Shown here: positions 26,382-37,396 of the stretch, in pieces | Position numbering within the stretch: position 1 is the stretch's first letter | How the letters are laid out: every line of letters begins with the position of its first letter | Source: Allodiplogaster sudhausi | Lineage: Eukaryota; Nematoda; Chromadorea; Rhabditida; Diplogasteridae | Direction: 5' to 3' | DNA length: 64,000 bases | NCBI GenBank assembly: GCA_945643635.1 | Contig: CALZFC010000356.1 | Location: forward strand, 18,501-82,500 | Translations under genes and position numbers: made by a program | Notes under the pieces: generated by a model | Database searches by the model: none | The model's input: only the letters and a program-made list of their open reading frames with translations | Told to the model about the DNA's origin: nothing

Positions 26382-26783
26382 GAGGATATTATATATTAGT
26401 AGAGAACCCAGGCGTCTTTTCGCGAGATGCACGTAAAAAAAGGATATCAGAGATTGCAATAAAATCCAAGGGTATAATCAGAGAAAGGGCGGAAGAAGAA
26501 GACGATATAGAGGAAAAAGAAATGTTGTAATGATGATGAACAAACTCGGGCATTGAATGAACAAATGCATAAAAAAATTTTCAGACGAACAAACCGATTA
26601 TGTGTATAGATACACACAAGATCCAGAGCTGATTCGCATTTGCTTACAATTAGTTATTAGACTTAATTTTGTCGGCAATTAATAATAGAAAATAGAAAGA
26701 GGATGAGACAAGAAAGAGAAATAGAAATATGCATTAATAGAAATATTAGGCAACATTAAATAGATAGGGGTTCAGCCTATAAT

Positions 26784-27030
26784 GTGAAAATATCCGCGTT
26801 GTTTTGCTTGATAAAGTATAGGAAGACGCGAACAGAAGGCGCTCGATATATCGCGGGCTGCTGTGGCAGCGGAGCACTGCTTCTCTCGTTTCCTCCCTCT
26901 CTCCCTCTCTTTCTCCCACCCTCTTTCTCTCTCTCTCTTTATTCTCTAACTGTCTGCCAAACTCTTCTCTTCTTTTCTGCCTACTCACACAGCGTCGAAC
27001 TGGTCAATAATGGGCACACTCATGTATGTA
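26784..27030. repeat. Dispersed repeat with internal CT microsatellite, copy A
   Basis: The order of CCGCGTTGTTTTGCTTG, GCGGAGCACTGCTTCTCTCG, a CT tract and then TTCTCTAACTG is the same as at 29,035-29,260. It is probably a non-autonomous transposable element whose body contains the microsatellite. Confidence 0.5.
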
Positions 27031-27299
27031 CATACATACTACGTGCAAAGCAGGGATGAGTTGTATCAAATTTAACAGCTTTACTCAGTTCTACGAACTG
27101 TACTTTAAGTACAAACCACATTGCGCAAAAGTAATTTCAATACGGCTTCGAATTGAATACCAACGGAAGATTATGAAAAAAATGATTTTTTTTAGACCAA
27201 TCTGCGACAGAGGAAACAGTTCGTCAATTTCCAAAAATTTATACATGAAATAAAGATCTGAAAGGGATCTCCTTCTACACTCAATGGGGACATAGTCGT

Positions 27300-27611
27300 C
27301 GTCGATTAAAGTGGGGGTTGGGCTTCTCGTTCATCTCTCACATCCTCGAATCTCGTGTACACGGCTGATGCTGCAGGATCGGCTACTTGATCTGGATTGG
27401 CAAGTCCGTCGGCGAGTCAATCTAGAAAATATAAATATTCATTTAATATAAAGTTGTAAGATTAGCAATCCTTCTTGGTCCACGGGCAATTTCGAGTCGC
27501 TTACCGTTCTCACTTGACGAACCGGCTCATAACAACATTCTCATGAGCGCCACCATCATAGAAGCTACGCAAATCGGCAACATGGATCGCGATCGGAATT
27601 ATCACTTCAAT
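27300..27611 (-). CDS. Possible minus-strand exons, unrecognised, low confidence
   Basis: A candidate exon 27,611-27,514 lies between an acceptor-like CTTAG and a GTGAGA donor and encodes a protein-like stretch with HVADLRSFYDGGAHENVV. A second, starting at 27,421 after TTTTCTAG, is in phase and would end in a serine/arginine-rich tail at a TGA near 27,320. A different frame of the second exon (LADGLANPDQVADP) looks more protein-like but meets a TGA right at its start. Either this is a decayed gene or I have the junction wrong. No family is recognised. Confidence 0.25.
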
Positions 27612-28010
27612 CTAAGATGGAACTTTTTTAAAGAGATTATTAAGATCGTTTGCTTTTAGAATGGATGCCAAAGTAATGGAATACAATTTAATCTAATAAA
27701 TTTGATACCGTACACGCAAGGTCTTTCTGTTCGCAGTACATCCAGCAAGACTCGTGGAATAAATACCGAGGAAGGATTGATCACTGTCGGGTTGAGAGTA
27801 CTCTAAATACACTGTTTTCGCAGTTGTCGAGTAATGACAGAATGCAGAATATGCAATGGAGTTTCTTTTCTTTTTTTAATGGCGTGCGATGTGAATCTCT
27901 CATTTTGTGTCCTGATCTAATCATAAGCGATCGACAAAGGTCTGGACAGAAAAGCTGATTGTGAATAACCCTTTATTATGGTTGTCCTTTCGCTTGGTTA
28001 GAAGAGTTCG

Positions 28011-28062
28011 GGCAGGTGTATGCTGCCAGCGTCGCAGAAATCGCGTGTATGGCAAAAGAGCT
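28011..28062. repeat. Diverged dispersed repeat (partner at 26,331-26,381)
   Basis: Second member of the pair; see the alignment landmarks given at 26,331. Confidence 0.6.
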
Positions 28063-29034
28063 CAACAGTTCAAAGGCATATTCCATTATGTTGCGTATCG
28101 GTAGAGTGGTAAAATGCCTTTTTAGCTCGCCCTAATACTCTGATCTTTGTGAGAAGGAGAGAGACGAGAGAATACTCCCAAGCAGTTTATTAGATACGGC
28201 AATAGTAAAGTAATCGACAACAAGTAGGTAAAGTCAAAGTCGAAGTTGATCTGGACGAGTAAATGCAAGAGACGGTTAAGCAGCGAATACAAGAGGACTG
28301 AGTAAATACAAGGAGACAACTTACTATTAGGCTTGATTTGCCTCCCTTTTAAACGATTTGAATGGGAGGAGCCAATTGCTGTCTAACTATCTGGCACATG
28401 CTATTCTTACAGAAGCTCAACTGTTTGTTAGCCTATCATCTGCTATTTCCTCTAGGACAAAGTGCAGGATGCCTGATGACTGTTCCTTGGCTGGCATGAA
28501 ATCTTATGGTTAGATGATAAAAACAGATACGAGGATGGGAAAGATGATGGTTTGAACTCATCTTGGCATTTGATTTGAACATTCTAGTTGCAAGAATAGC
28601 TAAATCGAAAAGTAGCGAAATCTACATACAAGATTCCGCGACACATTATGAGGGTAGAGAACATTACACAACAAATAAACACATTATAACATTGTTTAGC
28701 GAAGACAAAAAAATATATACAGAGGCAACATGTTCTCAAATTGGTCATAGGAGAGTAGAGAATGTCGCTATTATATTTCTGATTGTGAGGAGAATGAAAC
28801 AGCCCCGGCGTCGGTGCTATAATTCCTTATTAGGCTAATGTTCGATTAGGTGATAGAGATGGATATAATTAGGCGAGGATTGAACGACAACGGTGACTGC
28901 TCGAGGGCTGAGGGGGGGGGGGGGGTGAGAAAGAGATAGCAAGTGAACGCGCAATTGAATTAGCATTACAATATAATGTCGTTCAACTAAATATGGACTC
29001 TCACCAGCTATGTACATACATACATGCACAGGAA

Positions 29035-29172
29035 TTAGGATTTTCCGCGATATTTTGCTTGAAGTAGCGTTATTATAAGTAGACACGCACAGAACATCTT
29101 GCATAAGTAGAACATCTTGCGCAGCATTTGCGCTGCGGTGCTCTGCTTCTCTCGTGTCTCTATCCATTGCGT

Positions 29173-29214
<42 letters not shown>

Positions 29215-29260
29215 CAATTTCTCTAACTCCCCATCCTTCCTACGTACTCAGAGTAAATAG
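29035..29260. repeat. Dispersed repeat with internal CT microsatellite, copy B
   Basis: CCGCGATATTTTGCTTG, then GCGGTGCTCTGCTTCTCTCG, then a pure (CT)n run at about 29,173-29,211, then TTTCTCTAACTCC, in the same order as the copy at 26,784. The microsatellite is much longer and purer here. Confidence 0.5.
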
Positions 29261-29670
29261 ATTGTACAAATGTATCTCGAAGCTCTGAATAGATTTGTTT
29301 CATTATCATTAAATTTTGAATACTGTAGCAAGGTTATATGTAACTATCCTAACCACAATCTACGGGTGCTTAACAAAATTCCGTCTAAAAAATTTGGCGG
29401 AAAAAGAGCATGTATTAATGATAAACGAAAAGGGAACAAATATAAGCCTTCTCTCTCAAATTTACTTTCACTCATTGTCAGAGCCAAAGCAACGTGTTTC
29501 GTTTATCTTTATATTACTGGTGTAGTTTTGTATTAGATAACAACTTGTGTGCTATATGATGCCTGAGTGCATGGTGCCATTTACGAAAATGTTGCGAATT
29601 CAAAAAGTAGCCACTTTTTCTCTTCGGTTTTGTTTGTGATTTGATCGTGAAAAGTGTTTATTTCCTGTTA

Positions 29671-29676
29671 TTTCAG
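29671..29676 (+). promoter_or_regulatory. Acceptor 12 bases before the start codon, likely trans-splice site
   Basis: TTTCAG is followed by only 12 bases before the ATG at 29,689. No coding exon is seen upstream. This arrangement is typical of spliced-leader addition in nematodes, though an ordinary 5'-UTR intron is possible. Confidence 0.5.
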
Positions 29677-29688
29677 AAGCCTCCAACC

Positions 29689-32044
29689 ATGGACGACGAC
29701 GTGGAGAGGCCGTGCCGACCGGATCTCTCCTATCGAAGCCTTCGCCAGTCGTCCAGTCGCGTGTTCAGCCAGCTCAAGAAGGTCCGCAAGATTGTTCTCG
29801 TTTCTTTTTTTGTTTACATTAGTTACTTCTTTCAAAGTAGCAAACGTGGAGAAATATATGATATTTATCGAAGTTGAAACTGTAGTTATTAAGAAGAAGG
29901 AGTCATATATTCTATTTATTGTGCTGAAATGTGCCGTTTTTTATTGCATCTATTCAAAATTCTTTTTTAAAACACTTTTCTCTCGCATTGTCTTGCGACT
30001 TGTTTTGAATTCATTTTCCATCATCGAATATTTGACAAATCCTTATACATTGCATAGCGATACCAAACCCATCGGGCTTGCCGACACATTTCCTTCTGAA
30101 GTTTTCTTTATCGCACCATGCATGGTGGTTGTCTAGCACAAGGATGCTTATGAATAATAACCGAATTGGGAGTAGTGTGTAAATTACTTCCCTAACATGG
30201 TTATAAGTATGAATAATAACAAAGTTAAAACAAAAAAAAATTAGCTTAGGTAGTCAGTTGTAATCTTCCTCTCTTCTTTTCCGCATCCAGAAGGCCTCCT
30301 TGGTGGAGTCGTCCGTGCAGGGCCGCCGCGCCCTCCGTCCTCTCCAGCATTCAGCCGATACTGATGACGATGAGGATGATGAATGCGCCAGCAAGAAGGT
30401 GACCAGCGAAGAGACCGTCGAAACCGCACGCAACAACAATTGCCGTGAACTCATTGAACAGGTTGGTTCTGTTAAAACGAAGGCAAAACTACGGAATCCT
30501 AACATCTACCTACTTTTGGGGTGACAGTCGGGCCACCCTTTTTTCCTAGTATATTTCACTCAACTCTTCTTTTTGCTAGTTTACACAACTAAATTAATTA
30601 CTGCTTACTTGGAACAACTACTTTAATTTAGAAAAAGTCTTTAAAAAAATTTTGGACCTTTTTCATCAGTGCTTCCCTAGTTTCCATGTAATGAGTCATT
30701 ATGAATGACAACTCCCCTTCCAAGGGTTTATTTTTTATTACAACTTACTGCCGTAATATTCTTTTTATAAGACAAATGTATTTTGGCCTCCTTGGTGGAG
30801 TCCTCGCTAAAGAGCCGCCGAATATGTGGAATATTTTTTTGTATTCGTTAGTGCTTCCTTTTAGCTTCTATATAACGGCCCCATTCTCTCATTAAACAGG
30901 GTTACGAGTTCGACGCGGAGACTGGCCTGATGCGCACTCCCATCTTCGTCCCGCCGACCCCGGCTCTCCGTCCTCACTCTCCTCATGGCTTCTCTCGACT
31001 GAGGTGGGTGGTTACATTGCCCCTCGAGGTGGTTACATGGCTCCTCGAAGTGGTTACATGGCCCCTCGCTTCCACCCCAACCCCACCCTCTCCTTTCTTA
31101 TGCCTAAAATGTTCTCCCTTCTTCGTGGTTATTCAAAAAAGGAAGGTGTTTTTGAGTAATTATGCTTATTGTAAGGAGAAAAGAGGAATCGATTTTTTTT
31201 CTTTTCGCGAAATTAAATTTAAAAAAAAACAGTTACGGTAATACCATATCATCCCTTAGTGACCACTTATAATTTCTTTCCAAGATCTTCTCTCCGCGGT
31301 GTCTTCAGTCGAGTGACGTCATCGAAGAGTATTGTAGAGGCTCCAAAAAAGGTTCGCTATTTAATTCCTGACTTTTTCTTCATAAAATTGATTATCGATT
31401 TTATATGCTCCTTTTTCTGTTCGCGTTAGACAAACTCAAGTGTGCGGAGAATAAAATAATTAAGAGAGAATTTATATGATTAATCACAATAGAGAATCCA
31501 TTGACAAAGCATGTTTTCAGGCAAGTTACTTTTCGCTTCTCCTTCCCTTGTATTAGCGAATGTTTCGGTTGCTCTTTAAACATGCTTTTTTTTTGTTTGC
31601 TCAAGTTTTTCATAAATAGGAAAGGAACCAACAGATTAAGTCTTTAAAAGTTGTTTTATACATTAATTAAATTAATCTATTTATTAATTTATTGATTGAC
31701 AATTTCAACAGAAGAACATTCACGAATCTCCGACCAGCTCTCGTGCTGCAAAGCAACTCGCACGCTGCCGCATCGGAATCATCCAGTCGCCAAAGTATGA
31801 ATTTAGGCTATTTTAGAATTAAAATATAGCTTGCTTCATGCTCTGATTTACTTTAAAAAATACTTTGAAGTCCTCTTTGAAAAGTTTTATCAATGTTAAA
31901 AAAAAGTTTGTACTCAACTACTTCCCGGCAAATTTTTGTTTCAGACATGTCTCGAAGACTTTCGAAAATCGTCTGCGATCTCTGTGCCGTGGCCAAGACA
32001 AGAAGAGACGACCGCTTCTGATGCATGAAGAGGATGAAGAATGA
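29689..32044 (+). CDS. Unrecognised six-exon protein, 205 residues, serine-rich and charged
   Basis: The coding exons are 29,689-29,781, 30,291-30,461, 30,900-31,003, 31,285-31,351, 31,712-31,794 and 31,945-32,044. All have GT and AG ends and the phases agree throughout, giving 615 coding bases plus a TGA. The protein starts MDDDVERPCRPDLSYRSLRQ. It has an acidic patch (DTDDDEDDE) around residues 54-62, a central proline-rich part with GYEFDAETGLMRTPIFVPPT at residues 89-108, serine/lysine-rich segments, and a basic then acidic C-terminus (KKRRPLLMHEEDEE). No signal peptide or membrane segment is seen. It looks like a soluble, partly disordered, possibly nuclear or cytoskeletal regulator, but I recognise no family. 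Its poly(A) signal lies just before the next gene. Confidence 0.75.
30785..30823 (+). repeat. Duplicated relic of exon 2 inside intron 2
   Basis: GGCCTCCTTGGTGGAGTC and the following GAGCCGCCG copy the start of exon 2 of the surrounding gene (30,294 onward) with few changes. The relic lies about 80 bases before exon 3 and lacks an open frame continuing into it. Confidence 0.6.
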
Positions 32045-32690
32045 AGATTCGAAACTCAAGTTTTTTAACCGCTGGCTTTTTAAGTTCCTAATTGATGCTA
32101 CTTCACCACTTCTTTCGACTTTCACTAGTTTTATAATGCCAAGGTTTCTGCGTCCTTTGATTTGTCACAAACTTTGTTTTATCACTGTTCATGCTGTAAT
32201 ATTGTCTGGTTTCTGCTAATTCTCCACACTAGATACCTTTGCGAAACAGGAGTAAAACAATAGCATTCAGAAATGTGTGAGATTTAGGCTAAGTTTTAAC
32301 AGCGATCTACTTTTGCTTTAATCGCTTTACTTATGTGATGCATAATAGTGCTTCCCAAGTGATGACTCCTCTTTCCTGTGCCTTGCGTATTTCTCGGTCA
32401 GCAGGCTATCGAATTGTGCAGATAAAGCTGTTTGGTTTCGTTAACAAAAAGCTCTTTCTTTTGCCTAATGTTACTTGGTTTCCCAATCCTGATTGGCAAA
32501 TATCTTTGGTCGTATGTTGCAACCGAGATCCGATAGTGTTTGTGCTGATTGTGAGGAGCAGAGGTTTAGTGAAGTATTCGGCTATGGCTTTTCCCTTCTT
32601 GAATAGATACCATTGGGTTTTTTTTATTATAATCAAGAGTAGTTTCTTGATTGGAATCAAATTTTTGTAAAAAAAAATTTAAGTTAATTT

Positions 32691-32696
32691 AATAAA
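32691..32696 (+). terminator. Poly(A) signal AATAAA of the upstream gene
   Basis: AATAAA follows the stop codon at 32,044 by about 650 bases and precedes the RPAP1 start codon by only 22 bases. The next gene would therefore have to begin essentially at the cleavage site. Confidence 0.45.
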
Positions 32697-32717
32697 ATTT
32701 ATTTTCTGCTCAAGAAA

Positions 32718-34769
32718 ATGTCATCAATTCGCCGTCCGCACGCGGGCGAGACCGAAGAGGACATCCTCGCGTCGCAAGCGGCCTTCGAACGAGAACTCGC
32801 GCTCCGGAGTGGCGGCGCCAAGTCGGGGACTACGGTAGTCAGGGTTAAGGTACGGTAGGTTTTGTTAAGCTTAAGGACATGGAGCCAGCAGAACTATGTT
32901 TATGTCATAAGGTTAAGAATATACTCAATCTTAATGGTAAAGACTAACAACGCTGCCAAAATCCTGCCTAATATGAGTTCCGCCTGCTCATTTTAGGCAG
33001 GATTTTTTTTCTAACGAAGAATTAATCGTTGAAAATTTAGCAGTAGCGAAAAGGAGGTGGTTATTATTGTTATTGAAAATGTAATTGTATACATTAACTA
33101 CTGCAACCTGTCATATTCAGAAGCGCGTGGAAAATCCGTCAAGCACAGCGGATTCCGCAGCAGGCACCCCAGCTGATTCTGAAAAGGTTTTTTTCCATTA
33201 TAAACATTTCCATTTTCAATGGATACATAGTTACCATTGAACTTTTTTATTTTATTTACTATTAAATGTAATAAATGCTTGGAAAGGTAATTACAAGTTG
33301 TGACAGAATGTTTTGTTGGCTTTATATGTATGTACAAATATATTCCTTTCCAGACAGAAGAGAAGAATGGTCCCCTTCCACCACCACCGATTATCGACGG
33401 CGCTCGATTTACGATAGACTTGGACGCCGCTCCCGAGCAGCTGAATTACGTCCTCGGCGGGGTTACGGTATGAAGTTTTTTTTATAAATATTTTATTTAA
33501 AAATAATATTTCTAACAGCACACTTTTCCCTCAATGGTTACTATATTGTACCATACATTCAATATTCAGATACCTGTGAACAGTAGAGTATATTTCGAAA
33601 AATGCATGCTAATGCACATATATAATGAAGATTGGGAAGCGTAAATGCTTTTTTTTTACGGAATGATCTGCTACAACTGACATGTCCATGATTAACTGCG
33701 CCTTATCCCTCGTTGTTTATCGTTTTACGTTGTGCTCCCCACTTGTTTTTTTACTGGTTCTGACCCCTCCCTTCAGAACCAGTAAAAAGCAACTTGGCCA
33801 GTTAACCTGGTTACTGACACCAGGCAAGAGTACATCCTGAGCGCTTCTGAAACAACGGCGGTTTATGGGAATCTTGGATGAACATCAATAGTTGGGCCAC
33901 AAGTTTTGTTTTTGTTATTTTTTGATGTTTATATTCTTCGCTTTTGTCATGGAAATCAGTTCTAAACCTCATTCCCTAATTATATTTAATTCCCCAAGAA
34001 CTGATAAGTCACTCACAACCTTATTCTCATCTTCTTGTGGCAATTCATCCCTCTTTCTACTTGTTTTCCAACATGTGTTTCCCCCCCCCTTTCGTGTCAT
34101 GCTAGTGTTGTTATGACCCAGTATGATGTAACAGAATCTAGGTTGCGGCGCTAACACTAGACCCTGCGCTATTCGTTCACTTTGCTGGTTTAGACACCCA
34201 AGTTTGAGGTGTCTCAGAATAAACAAGTATCTTCTATCTCGGCCAACGCAACACAGGATCCGCACCGAGGGATCTCCGGGGCACGACAGTGCCGCCTCTG
34301 CTGAGGATAGCAGAGAAGAGCCATAGGTGAGCCTCTGGCTGAGCGCAGTAGCGCATCTCTGCTGTGGGGAGGAGAGAAGAACCAGGACGACCTGGTTGAA
34401 CCCCACAGCTGGTGCGAGTGCACGATGTAGGGAAGAGGGCACCGAGGTGACCCTTTGGGATAGACGGAAGCCCAGGCACGTCAGCTCCCCGGTCATATCC
34501 GTTGACTTTCCGTCACACTTTTTTCGGTCACTTTCCTCTCAATTCTCGTTCGAGACGAGAGAATCACCACACTTGCACCTTGTATTGACTCAACGATTGA
34601 CTACTGCATGCCAATCAGGTGTTGCCTGGCCACTATCAACTGATTTTTAGACTTTTTCTCTCTTCTCTCCTCTCTCTCTCTATTTATCACCTCTTTCAAT
34701 GTCTTCTCTCTCACTAATTCTCTTCTTTTATCCCTCAATTTCTCCCTCTTTTTCTATCTCCTCTGTCTC

Positions 34770-34826
<57 letters not shown>

Positions 34827-35506
34827 GTTGTTGTCCTCAACATCAATTTTGTTTTTCGCTTTTTTAACCCCATAGCCTAGACCATTTTCACCCATCTTTT
34901 CGTTTCGAGTAAATCATTTAAACAATCCCACGTTCTCCTATATTATCGACCTTTTCAACTGCCTGTCCTAAGCTCCTCCCTCTTAGTTACATTCTTCCCG
35001 CTCGATTCTCCTTCCTGACATCCTCTCTCTCCCTTATCCCTTATCTCTCATTTCCTTCTCTCTCACTCTCTCTCTCTTTCTCTCTTACTCCTACGCTCTC
35101 TCTCTCTCTCGTGCGCGCTTCTCTTGGTGCCGCCGTCGTGCACCCACGTGGGGTGTTTGACCAAAGCACGCGCTCAAAGAACGATCACTTGTGTTAAGTT
35201 TGCACCAACGGCCTGGCTCCGCAGTGTGCTTCTTTCGTTTCTTTGCTTTTAGCCAGCCATTTGGTCGCCTAGTTTTACCTTTTAAAATCAATACTCGTAG
35301 AGTGTTCTTTCGCATTTTATGATGTTATAAATACTATTAAACCCTTTCAACTTAAAGAGTTCTACTTCCCGGAGACGAATGCTATCTCCTCCTGTTATTT
35401 CTCCTTCAACGTCCTCAACTATTCCAATCGATTCGACTTCCTTAGGTGCAGAATATCATTCTTACTAGCACAATATAGTTGACTTTGATACCTTTTTACA
35501 ATAGAA

Positions 35507-35541
<35 letters not shown>

Positions 35542-35658
35542 ATCCCTCGTCTTTTTTTTAAATTTCTTTCTTACTTCTCTCGTCTTTTTTTTTAATTTCT
35601 TTGTTACTTACTCACTTTGTTTCTTTCCTCTCTCTCTCTCTTTCTCTCTATCTCTCTC

Positions 35659-35698
<40 letters not shown>

Positions 35699-37362
35699 CA
35701 GAGGGCGTCGATCCAGAAGATGACGCATTTGCTGGATCACAACGCCTCCTCCAGATTGGCTCCGCCCACTTCCTTGTCGACTCCTCAACCCTCGCAAGGC
35801 AGTCTGACTACTTCCGCGCGTTGTTCGAGAACAACAACTTTGTCGAGAGAAACCAGCGCAGCATCACTTTAAAGGAGCTCGACCCTGGCGACTTTGCCCT
35901 CTTCTTAGCCATTGTAACTGGCCAGCCATGGGAGATTAAAGGGGCGTCAGAAGCGCTAAGCCTTCTCGACCTCTCTTACAGGCTGCTTGCAAAAGAGCCA
36001 GCCAGAGTGGCCGTAAATTACCTTGCAAAACTCTCGCTTAAACAAGCGTTCGGAGCCATAAATGTGCGCGAGGTCCGTGAAATGGCACAAGAAGCCGAAT
36101 CTCATGGCCTCTTTGAATTGGTAGACCATCTTCTGCTGACGAGCCCAGAGAGAGCAGAACTACTTGGACAAGAGCAAGCAATGGTGTTTGTCGCGAAAAC
36201 CCGCGCCATTCTCCGATCACCCCAGTGGTATGGAAGCGGAGAAGGTGGAGGAGAAGGCAAGCCTAACGCTGGGAGAATCGAGTTGGAGATTGACGGGAAA
36301 CAGTCACCAATTGCCGCAGCGCTATTCAGAAGGCTAAACAGCACGAGAATACCTGTCCGACCATGCGCGGAAGGCAACGGAATTACCTGGAATTATCGAT
36401 TGATTACTCCGTATGATTCTGTTGATCTGACGCAAGAAGCTTCGAACATCACCAATCTGTTGCATGTTACAGATTTGCCTTCGAACTCAGCCAATCCGTT
36501 ACTTGCTACGGATTCACAAATGCCCCCTAGCTTCATGAATCCGTCACTTTCTACTGATTATGTAGTGGGAGTTAGATGTAGTGCCAAATTTGGCGCGACG
36601 TTTTGCATACAGCAACAACGATTCCTTGATGAAAGAGATGTTATTGTTGGTACTGTACTAGCAGGAAAGGAATTTCTGCCATACTGTAGAAGATTTACGG
36701 TTGTAGAATTCATGTGCTATATGTGAACGTGTAGATGTTTTCTGATGTCTTTTTGTATAAGAGTAAATAAAATGTTTATGAATGTCGTGGCTTTATCGAA
36801 GGCGAAGGTAAAATGAGCGTGGAATTTCACAGAGAATGACACGTGTAAAAACGAATTAAATGAAAGGATTAATTGAGAATTTATATTAAAATTAAGGGTG
36901 AAAAAGTAGATTAATTAATAAATCGAGCTAGGAGCTAGAATCTTGAATATTGTTATTTATCTGCTTATTATATAATTACAGAAGCAAATGAAAGATTTAA
37001 ATTTGAGATAAAAGAATGATTTATCCGTTTTGTGTATTTTTTCCTGTATCTAATGTAGATTACCAATAAATGTTGAGTTAGGAGTAAGAAATTCTTCTTT
37101 CATAATTTTTTTCCTTTTTATTTAAATTTATTATGTATTTAAAGGAGCAATGCGCGGATATCTTCTATCGACCTTACACAGCCGAGCAGATGCAGGCAAT
37201 GGCGGAAGCATCGAATCGAGAGGACTTCTCGAAGGAGGATGGCTTCCCGCAGGTTAGAGGAGAGAAAAAAGAGAGAGAGAGAGAGTGAGATGAAGGGAGA
37301 GAAGAGAGATGAAGCGAGAGAGGGAGGGAGAGAAAGAGAATTCCATAAGGGAAAGATCGGAT

Positions 37363-37396
<34 letters not shown>

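Larger units (their letters stand above)
25990..27250. other. Repeat-derived interval, no confident gene
   Basis: Minus-strand fragments near 26,000-26,200 may be further hAT remnants but carry frame breaks. A diverged repeat (26,331-26,381) and a second one carrying a CT tract (about 26,784-27,030) have partners at 28,011 and 29,035. Confidence 0.4.
27620..29670. other. Intergenic interval, repeat-derived
   Basis: It holds the second copies of two dispersed repeats (28,011 and 29,035), a G12 homopolymer near 28,913-28,924, and a pure (CT)n tract. No exon with matched splice signals was found. Confidence 0.5.

Noticed and set aside
34214..34650. Overlapping open frames on both strands after the LTR-like segment
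   Set aside because: The frames are short and mutually overlapping, without codon or domain support. The region may be part of a decayed retroelement, and no protein could be identified.
33354..36726. RPAP1 exon 3 spliced to the BTB exon as one fusion protein
   Set aside because: Exon 3 ends in phase 0 while the BTB frame needs one carried base. The forced joining gives a frame that stops early, and exon 3 joins correctly to 37,145 in RPAP1.
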